Shown: in pieces, positions 8,288-15,469 of the stretch | Layout: each line of letters opens with the position of its first letter | Numbering within the stretch: the first letter of the stretch is position 1 | From: JBEHYA01 sp048498415 | GTDB lineage: Bacteria > Pseudomonadota > Alphaproteobacteria > UBA9219 > RGZA01 | Length of the DNA stretch: 17,997 bases | Direction of reading: 5' to 3' | Assembly (NCBI GenBank): GCA_048498415.1 | Contig: JBEHYA010000037.1 | Coordinates: forward strand, 1 to 17,997 | Notes under the pieces: model-generated | What the model saw: only the letters and a program-made list of their open reading frames with translations | Told to the model about the DNA's origin: nothing | Database searches by the model: none | Position numbers and translations under genes: made by a program

Positions 8288-8977
8288 TTAAACGGCAAAA
8301 TTGGTGGTTGAAGTGGAAGGCGTGGCGGCGGGCGCATGCGCACCCGGGTTTTGCGAAGGCGCGGGCGCTGCCATGTGGCGCGCTACCTGCTTGTCGACTT
8401 CCGTCCAGGTGGAATTTTCGTTGAGTTCCATACCGCCATCGGCCCATTCGATGCGGCAATCGTTTTCGCCCAGCGTCTGGTCGGCAAGAATGATCATTTT
8501 CCCGCCATAGCCCAGGCGGCCGGTAATGGTATCCACTTCGCGCTTCACGAAATCGAAATTCTTTTCATGCACGCGCAAAACCAGGCGCGGTTCGCTGATC
8601 ATCTCGGCGATGCAGCCCTGAATGGAAGCGGTCATTTCTTCCAGCCCATGCTGGCGGATGTAGGTGGGCATGATTTTATGCGCAATCGCCAGCGCGATTT
8701 CGGCGGCGATGCGCTTTTGTTCGCCCTGGCCTTTAAAAATATCGGCGGCCAGCTTTTCAAACGTGCCGTTGATTTTGGTCAGCACATCGGCCTGGTGGCG
8801 GTTGTTTTCAGCCGTAACGGCCTCGCGGCCCGCCATCATGCCTTCGGTATAGGCCTGTTCCCGCAGGGCTTTTACTTCCTCTTCCGAATATGTTTTGACG
8901 GCCTTCGCTTCCTCCGCCGCTTTCAGGGCGGCGAGGTCGAAGGAATTGTCAAACATGAACGGCTTGGAATTGCCCAT
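8288..8977 (-). CDS. fliH: FliH, export ATPase regulator
   Basis: Protein of 229 residues. The N-terminal 40 residues are acidic and helical. A YTEGMMAGREA segment at about 43-53 matches the FliH G-rich helix region. It is followed by a long helical stretch and a C-terminal alpha/beta domain (about 110-200) that in the family binds FliI. The last 30 residues are Ala/Pro/Ser/Thr-rich and probably disordered. FliH is the cytoplasmic stator that holds back FliI and ties it to FliN. The homologue in the Caulobacter fliF operon is called FlbE. The start overlaps the fliG stop by one base (TAATG), with an AGGAG 11 bases upstream inside fliG. Identification rests on position between fliG and fliN as well as sequence. 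Confidence 0.85.
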   Translation of the reverse strand: MGNSKPFMFDNSFDLAALKAAEEAKAVKTYSEEEVKALREQAYTEGMMAGREAVTAENNRHQADVLTKINGTFEKLAADIFKGQGEQKRIAAEIALAIAHKIMPTYIRQHGLEEMTASIQGCIAEMISEPRLVLRVHEKNFDFVKREVDTITGRLGYGGKMIILADQTLGENDCRIEWADGGMELNENSTWTEVDKQVARHMAAPAPSQNPGAHAPAATPSTSTTNFAV

Positions 8978-9999
8978 TAATAGACAAGCTCCTCATCCTC
9001 ATTACCGCGGGTGATATCGATTTCACCCTTGGCGGCGAGATCTTTGGCGGCGTTAACAAGGCTGCTCTGCGCTTCATCCACATCCTTGAGGCGCACGGGG
9101 CCAAGGCCGGCCATTTCTTCCTTAAGCAGCTTGGAGGCGCGTTCCGACATGTTCGAGAAAAACAGGTCTTTGAGCGCATCGGAGGCGCCCTTGAGGGCAA
9201 CCGGCAGCTTGGCTTTATCAACCACACGCAGGAGCGACTGGACAGCCGGCGGCGCCAGCTTGCCAAGGTCTTCGAAGGTGAACATGAGGCTCTTGATCTT
9301 TTCCGCGGCGTCGCGGTTGCGTTCTTCAAGCGCGGAGATGAACTTGGCTTCCGAAGCACGGTCGAGGCTGTTGAAAATTTCCGCCATCATTTCATGCGCA
9401 TCGCGGCGGTTGGTGCGGGCGAGATTGCTCATGAATTCGGTGCGGAGCGTCTTTTCGATATCATCGAGCACGTCTTTCTGCACGGATTCCATACGCAACA
9501 TGCGCATGATGACTTCCATGGCGAAGCTTTCGGGCAGCTGGCTGAGCACGCGGCTGGCATGTTCCGGCGTGATCTTGGAAAGCACCACGGCTACGGTTTG
9601 CGGGTATTCGTTCTTGAGATAGTTGGCGAGCACGGATTCATTCACGTTCGCCAGCTTGTCCCACATGGTACGGCCGGCGGGGCCGCGAATGTCTTCCATG
9701 ATGTTATCGACCTTGCCGCGGTCGAGAACTTTTTTGAGCAGGCGTTCCGTGGATTCCATCGAACCCATCAGCGCGCCGCTGGATGACATCTGCTCGGCAA
9801 ACTCAACGAACAGCTTTTCCATGACATTGGAGCTGATGTTGCCAAGGCTCGCCATCACCTGGCTGATTTCCTTGATCTCGTCATCCGACATATACGAGAA
9901 CAGCTTGGCGGCGTTTTCTTCGCCCAGCGACAAAATCAGCACCGCGGCCTTTTCGGGCCCGCCTAACGAACGAACATCTTCGCGCATGCGTCCGGCCAT
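8977..9999 (-). CDS. fliG: FliG, flagellar motor switch protein
   Basis: Protein of 340 residues, the usual length, with N-terminal (about 1-105), middle (about 110-195) and C-terminal (about 200-335) domains. The start LGGPEKAAVLILSLGEE is a strong FliG signature. The middle-domain EHPQ motif reads EYPQ (TVAVVLSKI follows). In the C-terminal torque domain the charged segment ERASKLLKEEMAGLGPVRL, with DVDEAQ after it, lines up with the residues that face the MotA stator. FliG sits on the cytoplasmic face of the MS ring and sets rotation direction. The start overlaps the fliF stop in TGATG, with AGGAG 8 bases upstream. Confidence 0.97.
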   Translation of the reverse strand: MAGRMREDVRSLGGPEKAAVLILSLGEENAAKLFSYMSDDEIKEISQVMASLGNISSNVMEKLFVEFAEQMSSSGALMGSMESTERLLKKVLDRGKVDNIMEDIRGPAGRTMWDKLANVNESVLANYLKNEYPQTVAVVLSKITPEHASRVLSQLPESFAMEVIMRMLRMESVQKDVLDDIEKTLRTEFMSNLARTNRRDAHEMMAEIFNSLDRASEAKFISALEERNRDAAEKIKSLMFTFEDLGKLAPPAVQSLLRVVDKAKLPVALKGASDALKDLFFSNMSERASKLLKEEMAGLGPVRLKDVDEAQSSLVNAAKDLAAKGEIDITRGNEDEELVY

Positions 10000-11696
10000 C
10001 AGTTATTCTCCTGATAGATCCAGCTACGTAAAATCGCCACGGCTTCTTCGGGGTGCTTTTCTACGATTTCGCCAACCTTCTTGATGGAACTGGCCTTCAC
10101 GCGGCCTTCCACACGGGCAAGGTCAATCATTTGGTCAAGGGCTTCGGCTTCCGCCGCGGCTTCCGCCGCCAGCTGGCTGGTCAGCGCACCACCCGGGGGC
10201 GGCAACTTCACGGCACCGCCAGCGCCGCTTGCCGCGATCATGCCGGCTGCACCACCCGCCAAAGCAGGGTTACCATCGGCGCCGCCGGCCACCGCCGCGC
10301 CCGCGCCATCAAACACCTGCTTGAGAATGGGGCGCACCACGAGAAGAACGGCCAGCAAGCCGACAATCGCCAAAATCAGCGATTCCACCATGCGCATCAA
10401 TTCCGGCGTGAGCATGCTCATGAAGCTGTTGGCGCCGGCCGCCGTCGCATCGCTTTCGCTCGAGGCAAACGGCATGTTCACAACTTCCAGCGTATCGCCG
10501 CGCGTGGCATCAATGTTGGCGGCGCTGCGCACCAGCGCTTTGATCTGTTCCAGCTCTTCCTTGCTGCGCGGCTTGTAGGTGGGGGGCTTGCCGGCATCGG
10601 CGGCGGGTTCATACATGCCATCCACCAGCACGGCAACCGACTGTTTCTTCACAACGCCGCTTTCACGCACCTGATTGCGCACGGTTTTGTTGATTTCGTA
10701 ATTGATGGTCTCTTCGCTGCGGTTGTTCTTGTTGGTGCCCGCTGCGCCCGACTGCGCCTGACCGCCCGGGAGGTTGGAAGAGGCGCCGCCCGACGACGAC
10801 CCGCCATCGCTCGACTGGCCTTCTTCCGACACGTTCTGCGTGCTGCGCACCACCTGGCTTTCCGGATCGTAGATCTCGGAGCTGGTGGTGACTTTATCAA
10901 AATCCATTTCCGCCGATACCTGCGCGCGGACTTTGCCGTAGCCAAGCGTGCGGGAAAGAATTTCTTCAATCTTCGCGGCCTGCGCCTTTTCGTAATTCAT
11001 GCGGGCTTCATCGCGGGTATTCGCCTGCGCTTCGGCCGAACTGCTATCCATGGCTTTGGCCAGCAGGTTGCCCTTGTCATCAATAATCGAAATATTATCG
11101 GATTGCAGGGAAGGCACAGCCGCCGCGATCAGCTGACGGATGGCAGCGACCTGGCCTTTATCTAAAGTGGTGGCCGATTTCATTTTCAGGAACACGCTGG
11201 CCGATGCTTTCTGGTCGGTCTGGCTGAACATTTCATGCTTTGGCAGCACCAGATGCACCCGCGCCGACTGAATGGAGGTCAGCGTGCCGATGGTGCGGGC
11301 CAGTTCGCCTTCCAAAGCGCGCAGTTGATTGATGTTCTGCACAAAGCTGGTGGTCGAGAACGCGTCTTTCTGGTCAAAAATCTCGTAACCAATTGAACCG
11401 CCGCGGGGCAGGCCGTTCTGCGCCATTTCCATGCGCAGCTTGCCCACCATATCGGTCGGCACCTTGATGCTGGTACCGTTATTGGCGACTTCATAGGGAA
11501 CTTTAAGGGTATCGAGCTGCGCCACGATCTGGCCGCCATCGGCGGGATCAAGGTTGCTATAAAGTAGCCCCATCGGACCACTGGCCATCTTGGTTGCCAG
11601 GAACACGAAGAAGATGACCATGGCGAGAATCGTACCCGCCAGGGCGGCCATGCGAACGGGGCCGAGGTTGCGCAATGTTTGCAGCAGCTGATTCAT
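9999..11696 (-). CDS. fliF: FliF, flagellar MS-ring protein
   Basis: Protein of 565 residues. A transmembrane helix at about 17-36 is followed by YscJ/FliF ring-building domains (about 40-290), including the segment ARVHLVLPKHEMFS. A Ser/Gly/Asn-rich loop at about 295-335 precedes the rest of the periplasmic part. A second transmembrane helix lies at about 430-455. The C-terminal tail, ending ALDQMIDLARVEGRVKASSIKKVGEIVEKHPEEAVAIL (in pieces) and SWIYQ, is the FliG-binding segment. FliF forms the inner-membrane ring on which the rotor and export gate assemble, and it is the first gene of the operon. A GGAG site lies 8 bases before the ATG. The promoter must lie in the 213-base divergent gap; no strong sigma-54 site is visible there. 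Confidence 0.97.
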   Translation of the reverse strand: MNQLLQTLRNLGPVRMAALAGTILAMVIFFVFLATKMASGPMGLLYSNLDPADGGQIVAQLDTLKVPYEVANNGTSIKVPTDMVGKLRMEMAQNGLPRGGSIGYEIFDQKDAFSTTSFVQNINQLRALEGELARTIGTLTSIQSARVHLVLPKHEMFSQTDQKASASVFLKMKSATTLDKGQVAAIRQLIAAAVPSLQSDNISIIDDKGNLLAKAMDSSSAEAQANTRDEARMNYEKAQAAKIEEILSRTLGYGKVRAQVSAEMDFDKVTTSSEIYDPESQVVRSTQNVSEEGQSSDGGSSSGGASSNLPGGQAQSGAAGTNKNNRSEETINYEINKTVRNQVRESGVVKKQSVAVLVDGMYEPAADAGKPPTYKPRSKEELEQIKALVRSAANIDATRGDTLEVVNMPFASSESDATAAGANSFMSMLTPELMRMVESLILAIVGLLAVLLVVRPILKQVFDGAGAAVAGGADGNPALAGGAAGMIAASGAGGAVKLPPPGGALTSQLAAEAAAEAEALDQMIDLARVEGRVKASSIKKVGEIVEKHPEEAVAILRSWIYQENN

Positions 11697-11870
11697 AACC
11701 GCGACTCCGAAAAAAATTCAGAAGAAAAAATACGCGCGAGCTTAAGATGAGGCTCTACCAACCCTCGGCCTGTTAACCAGATTACGTGCTGTGCCATGAA
11801 AAAACCCTTAACTGTCCCGGCAATAATTTCCTGCCCCTCTGGGCGCATGGAAATTTTTGCCTATCAATCC

Positions 11871-11885
11871 TTACCGAATGGTTAA
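11871..11885. promoter_or_regulatory. Possible CtrA box in the divergent control region
   Basis: The 213-base gap 11697-11909 between fliF and the divergent membrane protein gene contains TTAC-N7-TTAA. On the minus strand this reads TTAACCAT with a GTAA half site, one base from the alphaproteobacterial CtrA consensus TTAA-N7-TTAA. CtrA drives early flagellar genes including fliF in Caulobacter. The site is about 175 bases from the fliF start and 25 bases from the start of the other gene, so its target is unclear. Short AT motifs occur by chance, hence the low confidence. The rest of the gap shows runs of A/T but no clear sigma-54 or sigma-70 promoter. Confidence 0.3.
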
Positions 11886-11909
11886 ACCCGTATTACACCG
11901 ACTAATCAT

Positions 11910-13874
11910 ATGAATCAGTCAGTTGCCAAACTTTTTCCAGCCGAGCCGGTCAGCATTCTTAGCTTCTGTGGAGTCCTGACCGCCGCCATAATTTTTGCCT
12001 TCGCCATCGGGCCCGCTTTTGTTTGGCCGGATGCGCTTGGTTATGCCGATGAAGCGCGCGGGCTGATGGGGCAGGGCGGGCTGGGTTTAGCGGGCCATAC
12101 GCTGCCGCTTTACGCCATGCTGCTCATGCCGCTTATGAAAGCGGGCAACATTGCCGGCAGCTATCAGGCGCTTGTGGTTGTGCAAACCGCCTTCATTGCA
12201 TCCGCTTTCTTTCCCATGCGGGCCATTCTGGTTCATGGCGGCATGGGCCCGCGCCCGGCAGCGGCGCTTGCGGCCGCCGGCGTGCTGGCGCCGGTCTATC
12301 TCACCTATGCGCCGCTGGTCACGCCGGAAAGCCTGTTCATCGTCGCGTTGCTCTATTTTGTTTATTTTTACGAGCGGCTGCTGGCGGGCGAGCCCCGCTT
12401 TATCGGCACCGGTATTTCACTTGCGCTGCTTATGCTCACGCTGCCGGCGGGGTGGGTCGTATTTCTTGCCAGCCTTGTCATTTACTTCGCCTATAGCCGC
12501 CACAACCGCAACCGCAGCGCCTATTTAATCTGGCTGATCGCCTTCTTTATCTATTGCGGCTGGCAGGTTTCCACGCAGCATGGCTTCGGCCTGCACCTGT
12601 TCGCCAACGAGCCGCTGGCGCGCTTCAACTTCATCAAGAACGGCCTCCTTTATATTGTCTATGCCGGCGCGCCGCTGACCGGCCTCACCCTGTTATTGGC
12701 CGCCATTCTCAAGCGCGATGAATTCTGGCGTAAACCTTTTGCCGCATTCTGTCTGGTGAGCGTGCTGGGCGTTTTGTTGCTCGATGCGTTTTCGGTCAGC
12801 GTCTACGTAGATAAGAAACTGGATTACGTCAGCAACCGCATGCTCGACCCGTTCATGCTGCTGCCCATGCTGGCCTTCTTCCGCCTGTCACCCGAAACGC
12901 AGCGCGAGTTTCTTATCAACGGCCTGCTGATCTTTTTGGTCTTCGCCTTCTTCGAACTGCCGCATGGCCTGAAGCTGGATTTCCACGGCGGCCTCGGTTT
13001 CTGGGCGCAATCCCTGAGTAATGCGCAATATGCGGTCGTGCATAACGTAATTTATCTGGTGCTCATCTGCGTGCCGGCCGCCTTCGTGGCCTTCCGCGCC
13101 TCGTGGCTGGCCTATGGCTATGCTGTGGCGACAGCCGTGATCTTCTGCTTTGGTCTCGCCTATAATCTAGGCTGGTGGAAAAACCAGACGGATGCGAATT
13201 TGGCATATATAGAAGCCGCCAGCCTGCCGCAGCAGACGGCCCTGCAGAACATCAAGCTTTACACCGATTACCAATGCGCGCCGGAAACCAACCGCGACCC
13301 GGCGTATTTATATCGCTGCATCGATGCCGCCAAGCTGTTGTATTTCATGCCCGCTGAACTTTCGCCCGTCCACAACGTGCCCACCGGCGCCGGCTTTGTT
13401 GCAACCGAAAGCGATAGCCGTTCTGGCAGCGTGCTGGGCGAGGCGGGACTAGCCAAAATCGTTGAGACCACGCCGGCCAAACTGCCTTATGTGGAAATCC
13501 GCCGTATTGAAGGGCTCACCAGCTATATTAAAATGGGCGTAGCCGGCAAAATCGAACGGTTCACCATGCTGCCATCGGGCTCTGTCATGCGCCTGATCAG
13601 CAGCAGCAAGGGCTGCGTGAATATGAAGTTGCGCGCCGGCATGGATCGGCCGGAAACCCAGATCACGCTGCAGCTGGACAGCGATGCCAAAAAATTTGTG
13701 CAACTGCCGCGCCTGAAAGACGGTATGCCCAAAGAACAAACCATTCGCCTCAATGTACCGGCGGGCGCTTCCGCCCTCACCATCGAATATGACCCCAGCC
13801 CGAAAGAGAAGGGCGGGCCGAGCGTCTCGCACCTTGTCATGTTCGATCGCCCGTGGTTCGGCCCATGCCAGTAG
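11910..13874 (+). CDS. Polytopic membrane protein, GT-C glycosyltransferase-like
   Basis: Protein of 654 residues that I do not recognise as a named family. Residues 14-425 contain about 11 hydrophobic segments. Residues 430-654 are a soluble C-terminal domain, probably periplasmic, with beta-rich stretches. After the first membrane segment the loop WPDALGYADEARGL (39-52) resembles the first outer loop of GT-C enzymes, where an acidic residue and a Tyr precede the next helices. TPESLF at 138-143 and NRMLDPFMLLPML (309-321) also recall GT39/ArnT-like lipid-linked sugar transferases. A role in adding sugar to lipid or protein at the outer face of the inner membrane is inference. No clear ribosome binding site precedes the ATG, so the start is uncertain. 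crcB follows with overlap or 5 bases. C-terminal residues may form a sugar-binding sandwich. Confidence 0.5.
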   Translation: MNQSVAKLFPAEPVSILSFCGVLTAAIIFAFAIGPAFVWPDALGYADEARGLMGQGGLGLAGHTLPLYAMLLMPLMKAGNIAGSYQALVVVQTAFIASAFFPMRAILVHGGMGPRPAAALAAAGVLAPVYLTYAPLVTPESLFIVALLYFVYFYERLLAGEPRFIGTGISLALLMLTLPAGWVVFLASLVIYFAYSRHNRNRSAYLIWLIAFFIYCGWQVSTQHGFGLHLFANEPLARFNFIKNGLLYIVYAGAPLTGLTLLLAAILKRDEFWRKPFAAFCLVSVLGVLLLDAFSVSVYVDKKLDYVSNRMLDPFMLLPMLAFFRLSPETQREFLINGLLIFLVFAFFELPHGLKLDFHGGLGFWAQSLSNAQYAVVHNVIYLVLICVPAAFVAFRASWLAYGYAVATAVIFCFGLAYNLGWWKNQTDANLAYIEAASLPQQTALQNIKLYTDYQCAPETNRDPAYLYRCIDAAKLLYFMPAELSPVHNVPTGAGFVATESDSRSGSVLGEAGLAKIVETTPAKLPYVEIRRIEGLTSYIKMGVAGKIERFTMLPSGSVMRLISSSKGCVNMKLRAGMDRPETQITLQLDSDAKKFVQLPRLKDGMPKEQTIRLNVPAGASALTIEYDPSPKEKGGPSVSHLVMFDRPWFGPCQ

Positions 13875-13879
13875 CCATC

Positions 13880-14260
13880 ATGCCTGTTCTGTTTGTAGCG
13901 CTGGGCGGTGCGTTTGGCAGTGTGGCGCGGTATGTGGCGGGCGTGATTGTCGCGCGGTATACGCAGCATATTCTGCCCTATGCCACGTTTGTAGTGAATT
14001 TACTGGGGGCGCTTATCATCGGCATGCTAGCCGGCTGGCTGCTGCGTTACCCGGATAGTGAAACCCACAATAATTTACGCCTGCTGCTCGCTACCGGTTT
14101 CTGCGGCGGGTTCACCACTTTTTCCAGCTTCAGTCTGGAGACCTTCAACCTTATCCGCGCGGGCCACATGGCGGTTGCTGCTGGCTATATCGCGGGCTCG
14201 GTGGTGCTGTGCCTGGCGCTTACGGCGCTGGGCTTCATGCTGACATCAGGCGGCCGATAA
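13880..14260 (+). CDS. crcB: CrcB/FluC fluoride channel
   Basis: Small membrane protein of 126 residues with four hydrophobic helices, the usual length for one Fluc subunit. Family motifs are GGAFGSVARY near the N-terminus, TFVVNLLGALIIG in the second helix and GFCGGFTTFSSFSLE in the third, which carries the pore Phe and Ser/Thr residues. Fluc dimers let fluoride leave the cell. The start chosen is the ATG at 13880, 5 bases after the stop of the membrane protein gene, because it gives the standard N-terminus MPVLFVALGGA. An ATG at 13865 and a GTG at 13853 are in-frame alternatives that would overlap the upstream gene. No ribosome binding site is obvious, so translation is probably coupled. 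No fluoride riboswitch is seen upstream. Confidence 0.93.
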   Translation: MPVLFVALGGAFGSVARYVAGVIVARYTQHILPYATFVVNLLGALIIGMLAGWLLRYPDSETHNNLRLLLATGFCGGFTTFSSFSLETFNLIRAGHMAVAAGYIAGSVVLCLALTALGFMLTSGGR

Positions 14261-14803
14261 AGCCGTTTTGTTGCCAACGGCTTCTTCGCCATCCAGCACG
14301 GCGGCCACCGCGTGGATCACCGCCGCAATACGCACCGCGCCCTGAATAACTTCCGCGCCCACGCCATGTTCGCGCAGCTTCGCTTCATGGCTATCAATGC
14401 ACATGCCGCAGCCATTAATGGCCGAGACCGCCAGCGACCACAGTTCAAAATCAATCTTGTCCGCGCCATGCGTGCCGATCACATTCATACGCAGCCGCGC
14501 CGGCATTTTCGAATATTCCTTATTCCCGGAAATATGCAGGAAGCGGTAGTAAATATTATTCATCCCCATAATGGAGGCCGCGGCTTTGGCCGCACTCAAC
14601 TGTTCCGGCGACAGGGCGGGGCCAAAATGCTCCATCACCGCCTTCGTCAGCGCCGCATTCCGCGCCGCCAGCGCACAGGCAATAAACGTGCCCGCCTTCT
14701 GCACATCCGACAGCCCCGTTTCCCCCACCAGCGTGGAAAGGTTCAACTTCAAATCCTTGGCATGATCCGGCAGGGCTTCGCGAAGGGCTTCGAGGGATGA
14801 CAT
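14246..14803 (-). CDS. ahpD: AhpD-type alkylhydroperoxidase
   Basis: Protein of 185 residues of the carboxymuconolactone decarboxylase/AhpD family. The catalytic motif is Cys132-Gly-Met-Cys135 followed by His139, with Glu120 upstream. These match the Glu118, Cys130, Cys133 and His137 of mycobacterial AhpD; the mycobacterial His132 is Met here. The enzyme reduces peroxides through the CxxC pair and can serve as electron donor to AhpC. No ahpC lies nearby in the window. The start has AGGAG (14810-14814) 6 bases upstream. A TATAAC hexamer at 14830-14835 on the minus strand could be a -10 element. The 3' end overlaps the convergent crcB by 15 bases. Confidence 0.9.
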   Translation of the reverse strand: MSSLEALREALPDHAKDLKLNLSTLVGETGLSDVQKAGTFIACALAARNAALTKAVMEHFGPALSPEQLSAAKAAASIMGMNNIYYRFLHISGNKEYSKMPARLRMNVIGTHGADKIDFELWSLAVSAINGCGMCIDSHEAKLREHGVGAEVIQGAVRIAAVIHAVAAVLDGEEAVGNKTALSAA

Positions 14804-14859
14804 GGAGGGCTCCTGAAAGTTATCTAATAGTTATACGGAGAAGCCCTGATTTCGGATCA

Positions 14860-15261
14860 CTAATTGCAGTTCATCCCGCCATAACCATTTGATTGGCATG
14901 AACGGCCTGAATTAGTGCCAGTTCCATAAACACCGCCATAGCCATTACCTTGCCAACCGCCACCTGAATTATTCCCAGTGCCATACACGCCACCGTATCC
15001 ATTAGATTGATAGCCGCCGCCTGAATTGTTTCCAGTACCGTATACACCACCATAGCCATTGGATTGATACCCACCACCAGAGTTATTGCCAGTGCCATAG
15101 ACACCGCCATAACCGTTCGATTGGTATCCACCGCCCGAATTGCTACCGGTACCATAAGAACCTCCGTAGCCGTTGGACTGCCACCCACCATTGGCGTGTG
15201 CACAATTGATGGTCATTAGAGAAAACAATATAAATGTAGTAAGGGAGAGTATTTTTTTCAT
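14860..15261 (-). CDS. Secreted Gly/Tyr/Asn-rich tandem repeat protein
   Basis: Protein of 133 residues. Residues 1-23 form a signal peptide (MKK, a hydrophobic core, then AHA before the cut). The mature 110 residues are Asn plus five 19-residue repeats and a 14-residue partial copy. The consensus is GGYQSNGYGGVYGTGNNSG. The only two cysteines of the mature chain lie in the last partial copy, 10 residues apart, and could form a disulfide. The start at 15261 is chosen over an ATG four codons upstream because GGAGG lies 5 bases before it and the signal peptide then starts MKK. I recognise no family. A surface, matrix or fibre-forming role is speculation from composition. The gene lies 50 bases after tRNA-Thr on the same strand, with no clear promoter between. 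Its base composition is poorer in GC than its neighbours. Confidence 0.75.
   Translation of the reverse strand: MKKILSLTTFILFSLMTINCAHANGGWQSNGYGGSYGTGSNSGGGYQSNGYGGVYGTGNNSGGGYQSNGYGGVYGTGNNSGGGYQSNGYGGVYGTGNNSGGGWQGNGYGGVYGTGTNSGRSCQSNGYGGMNCN
14863..15189 (-). repeat. 57-base in-frame tandem repeat array, 5.7 copies
   Basis: Coding repeat inside the secreted protein gene. The unit is 57 bases, one 19-residue module. Copies 2, 3 and 4 encode identical amino acids but use different codons at many third positions; for example the Val codon is GTC, GTA and GTG, and the Gly after Thr is GGC, GGA and GGG. Copies 1 and 5 and the partial sixth also differ in amino acids. Confidence 0.9.
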
Positions 15262-15311
15262 TCTAGCCTCCAAAGATTGAGTGAAACCCGGAAACTTTTT
15301 TTAACAAAGAA

Positions 15312-15386
15312 TGGTGCTGCTGATAGGAATCGAACCTACGACCCCGTCATTACCAATGACGTGCTCTACCCCTGAGCTACAGCAGC
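15312..15386 (-). tRNA. tRNA-Thr (anticodon GGT)
   Basis: Full cloverleaf on the minus strand. The acceptor stem GCTGCTG pairs with CAGCAGC. The D stem is GCTC/GAGC. The anticodon stem CGTCA/TGACG encloses the loop TTGGTAA with anticodon GGT, reading ACC (and ACT) codons. The T arm GTAGG/CCTAT encloses TTCGAAT. CCA is encoded at 15314-15312, preceded by discriminator A. Length 75 with CCA. No direct repeat of the 3' end or integrase gene is seen nearby. Confidence 0.97.
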
Positions 15387-15411
15387 GACTGAAGCGAATT
15401 CAGTTGGGCTA

Positions 15412-15440
15412 TAGGTAAAGACTATACCGGGCCCGATCAA
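15412..15440 (-). promoter_or_regulatory. Possible tRNA-Thr promoter
   Basis: On the minus strand TTGATC (15440-15435) is followed after 17 bases by TACCTA (15417-15412), about 26 bases before the mature tRNA 5' end. A second candidate -10, TATAGT, lies at 15426-15421 but without a good -35. A promoter is expected here since the upstream gene ends at 15470. Confidence 0.35.
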
Positions 15441-15469
15441 GCGGATTTTTGCTAGCGTTTAATCGCCTT

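Noticed and set aside
10053..11165. Long plus-strand open frame opposite fliF
   Set aside because: A His/Arg/Gly-rich translation with no domain, fully inside fliF; it is an antisense shadow of GC-rich codon use.
11785..11806. Sigma-54-like TGGCAC on the minus strand upstream of fliF
   Set aside because: The -12 GC element is not at the required spacing; the only GG-N10-GC core nearby lacks the rest of the consensus.
14806..14847. Inverted repeat AGGGCT/AGCCCT overlapping the ahpD ribosome binding site
   Set aside because: Only 6 pairs plus an imperfect extension, and a likely -10 hexamer at 14830-14835 would leave one arm out of the transcript.
14863..15189. Repeat array as CRISPR
   Set aside because: The repeats are adjacent without unique spacers, are 57 bases long, and are in frame within a signal-peptide protein.
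15193..15261. Lipoprotein signal (Cys20) in the repeat protein
   Set aside because: The residues before the Cys (T-I-N) do not fit a lipobox; AHA just after gives a normal signal peptidase I site.
15312..15386. tRNA-Thr as an integration site for a mobile element
   Set aside because: No integrase, no repeat of the tRNA 3' end and no phage-like genes are present in the window.
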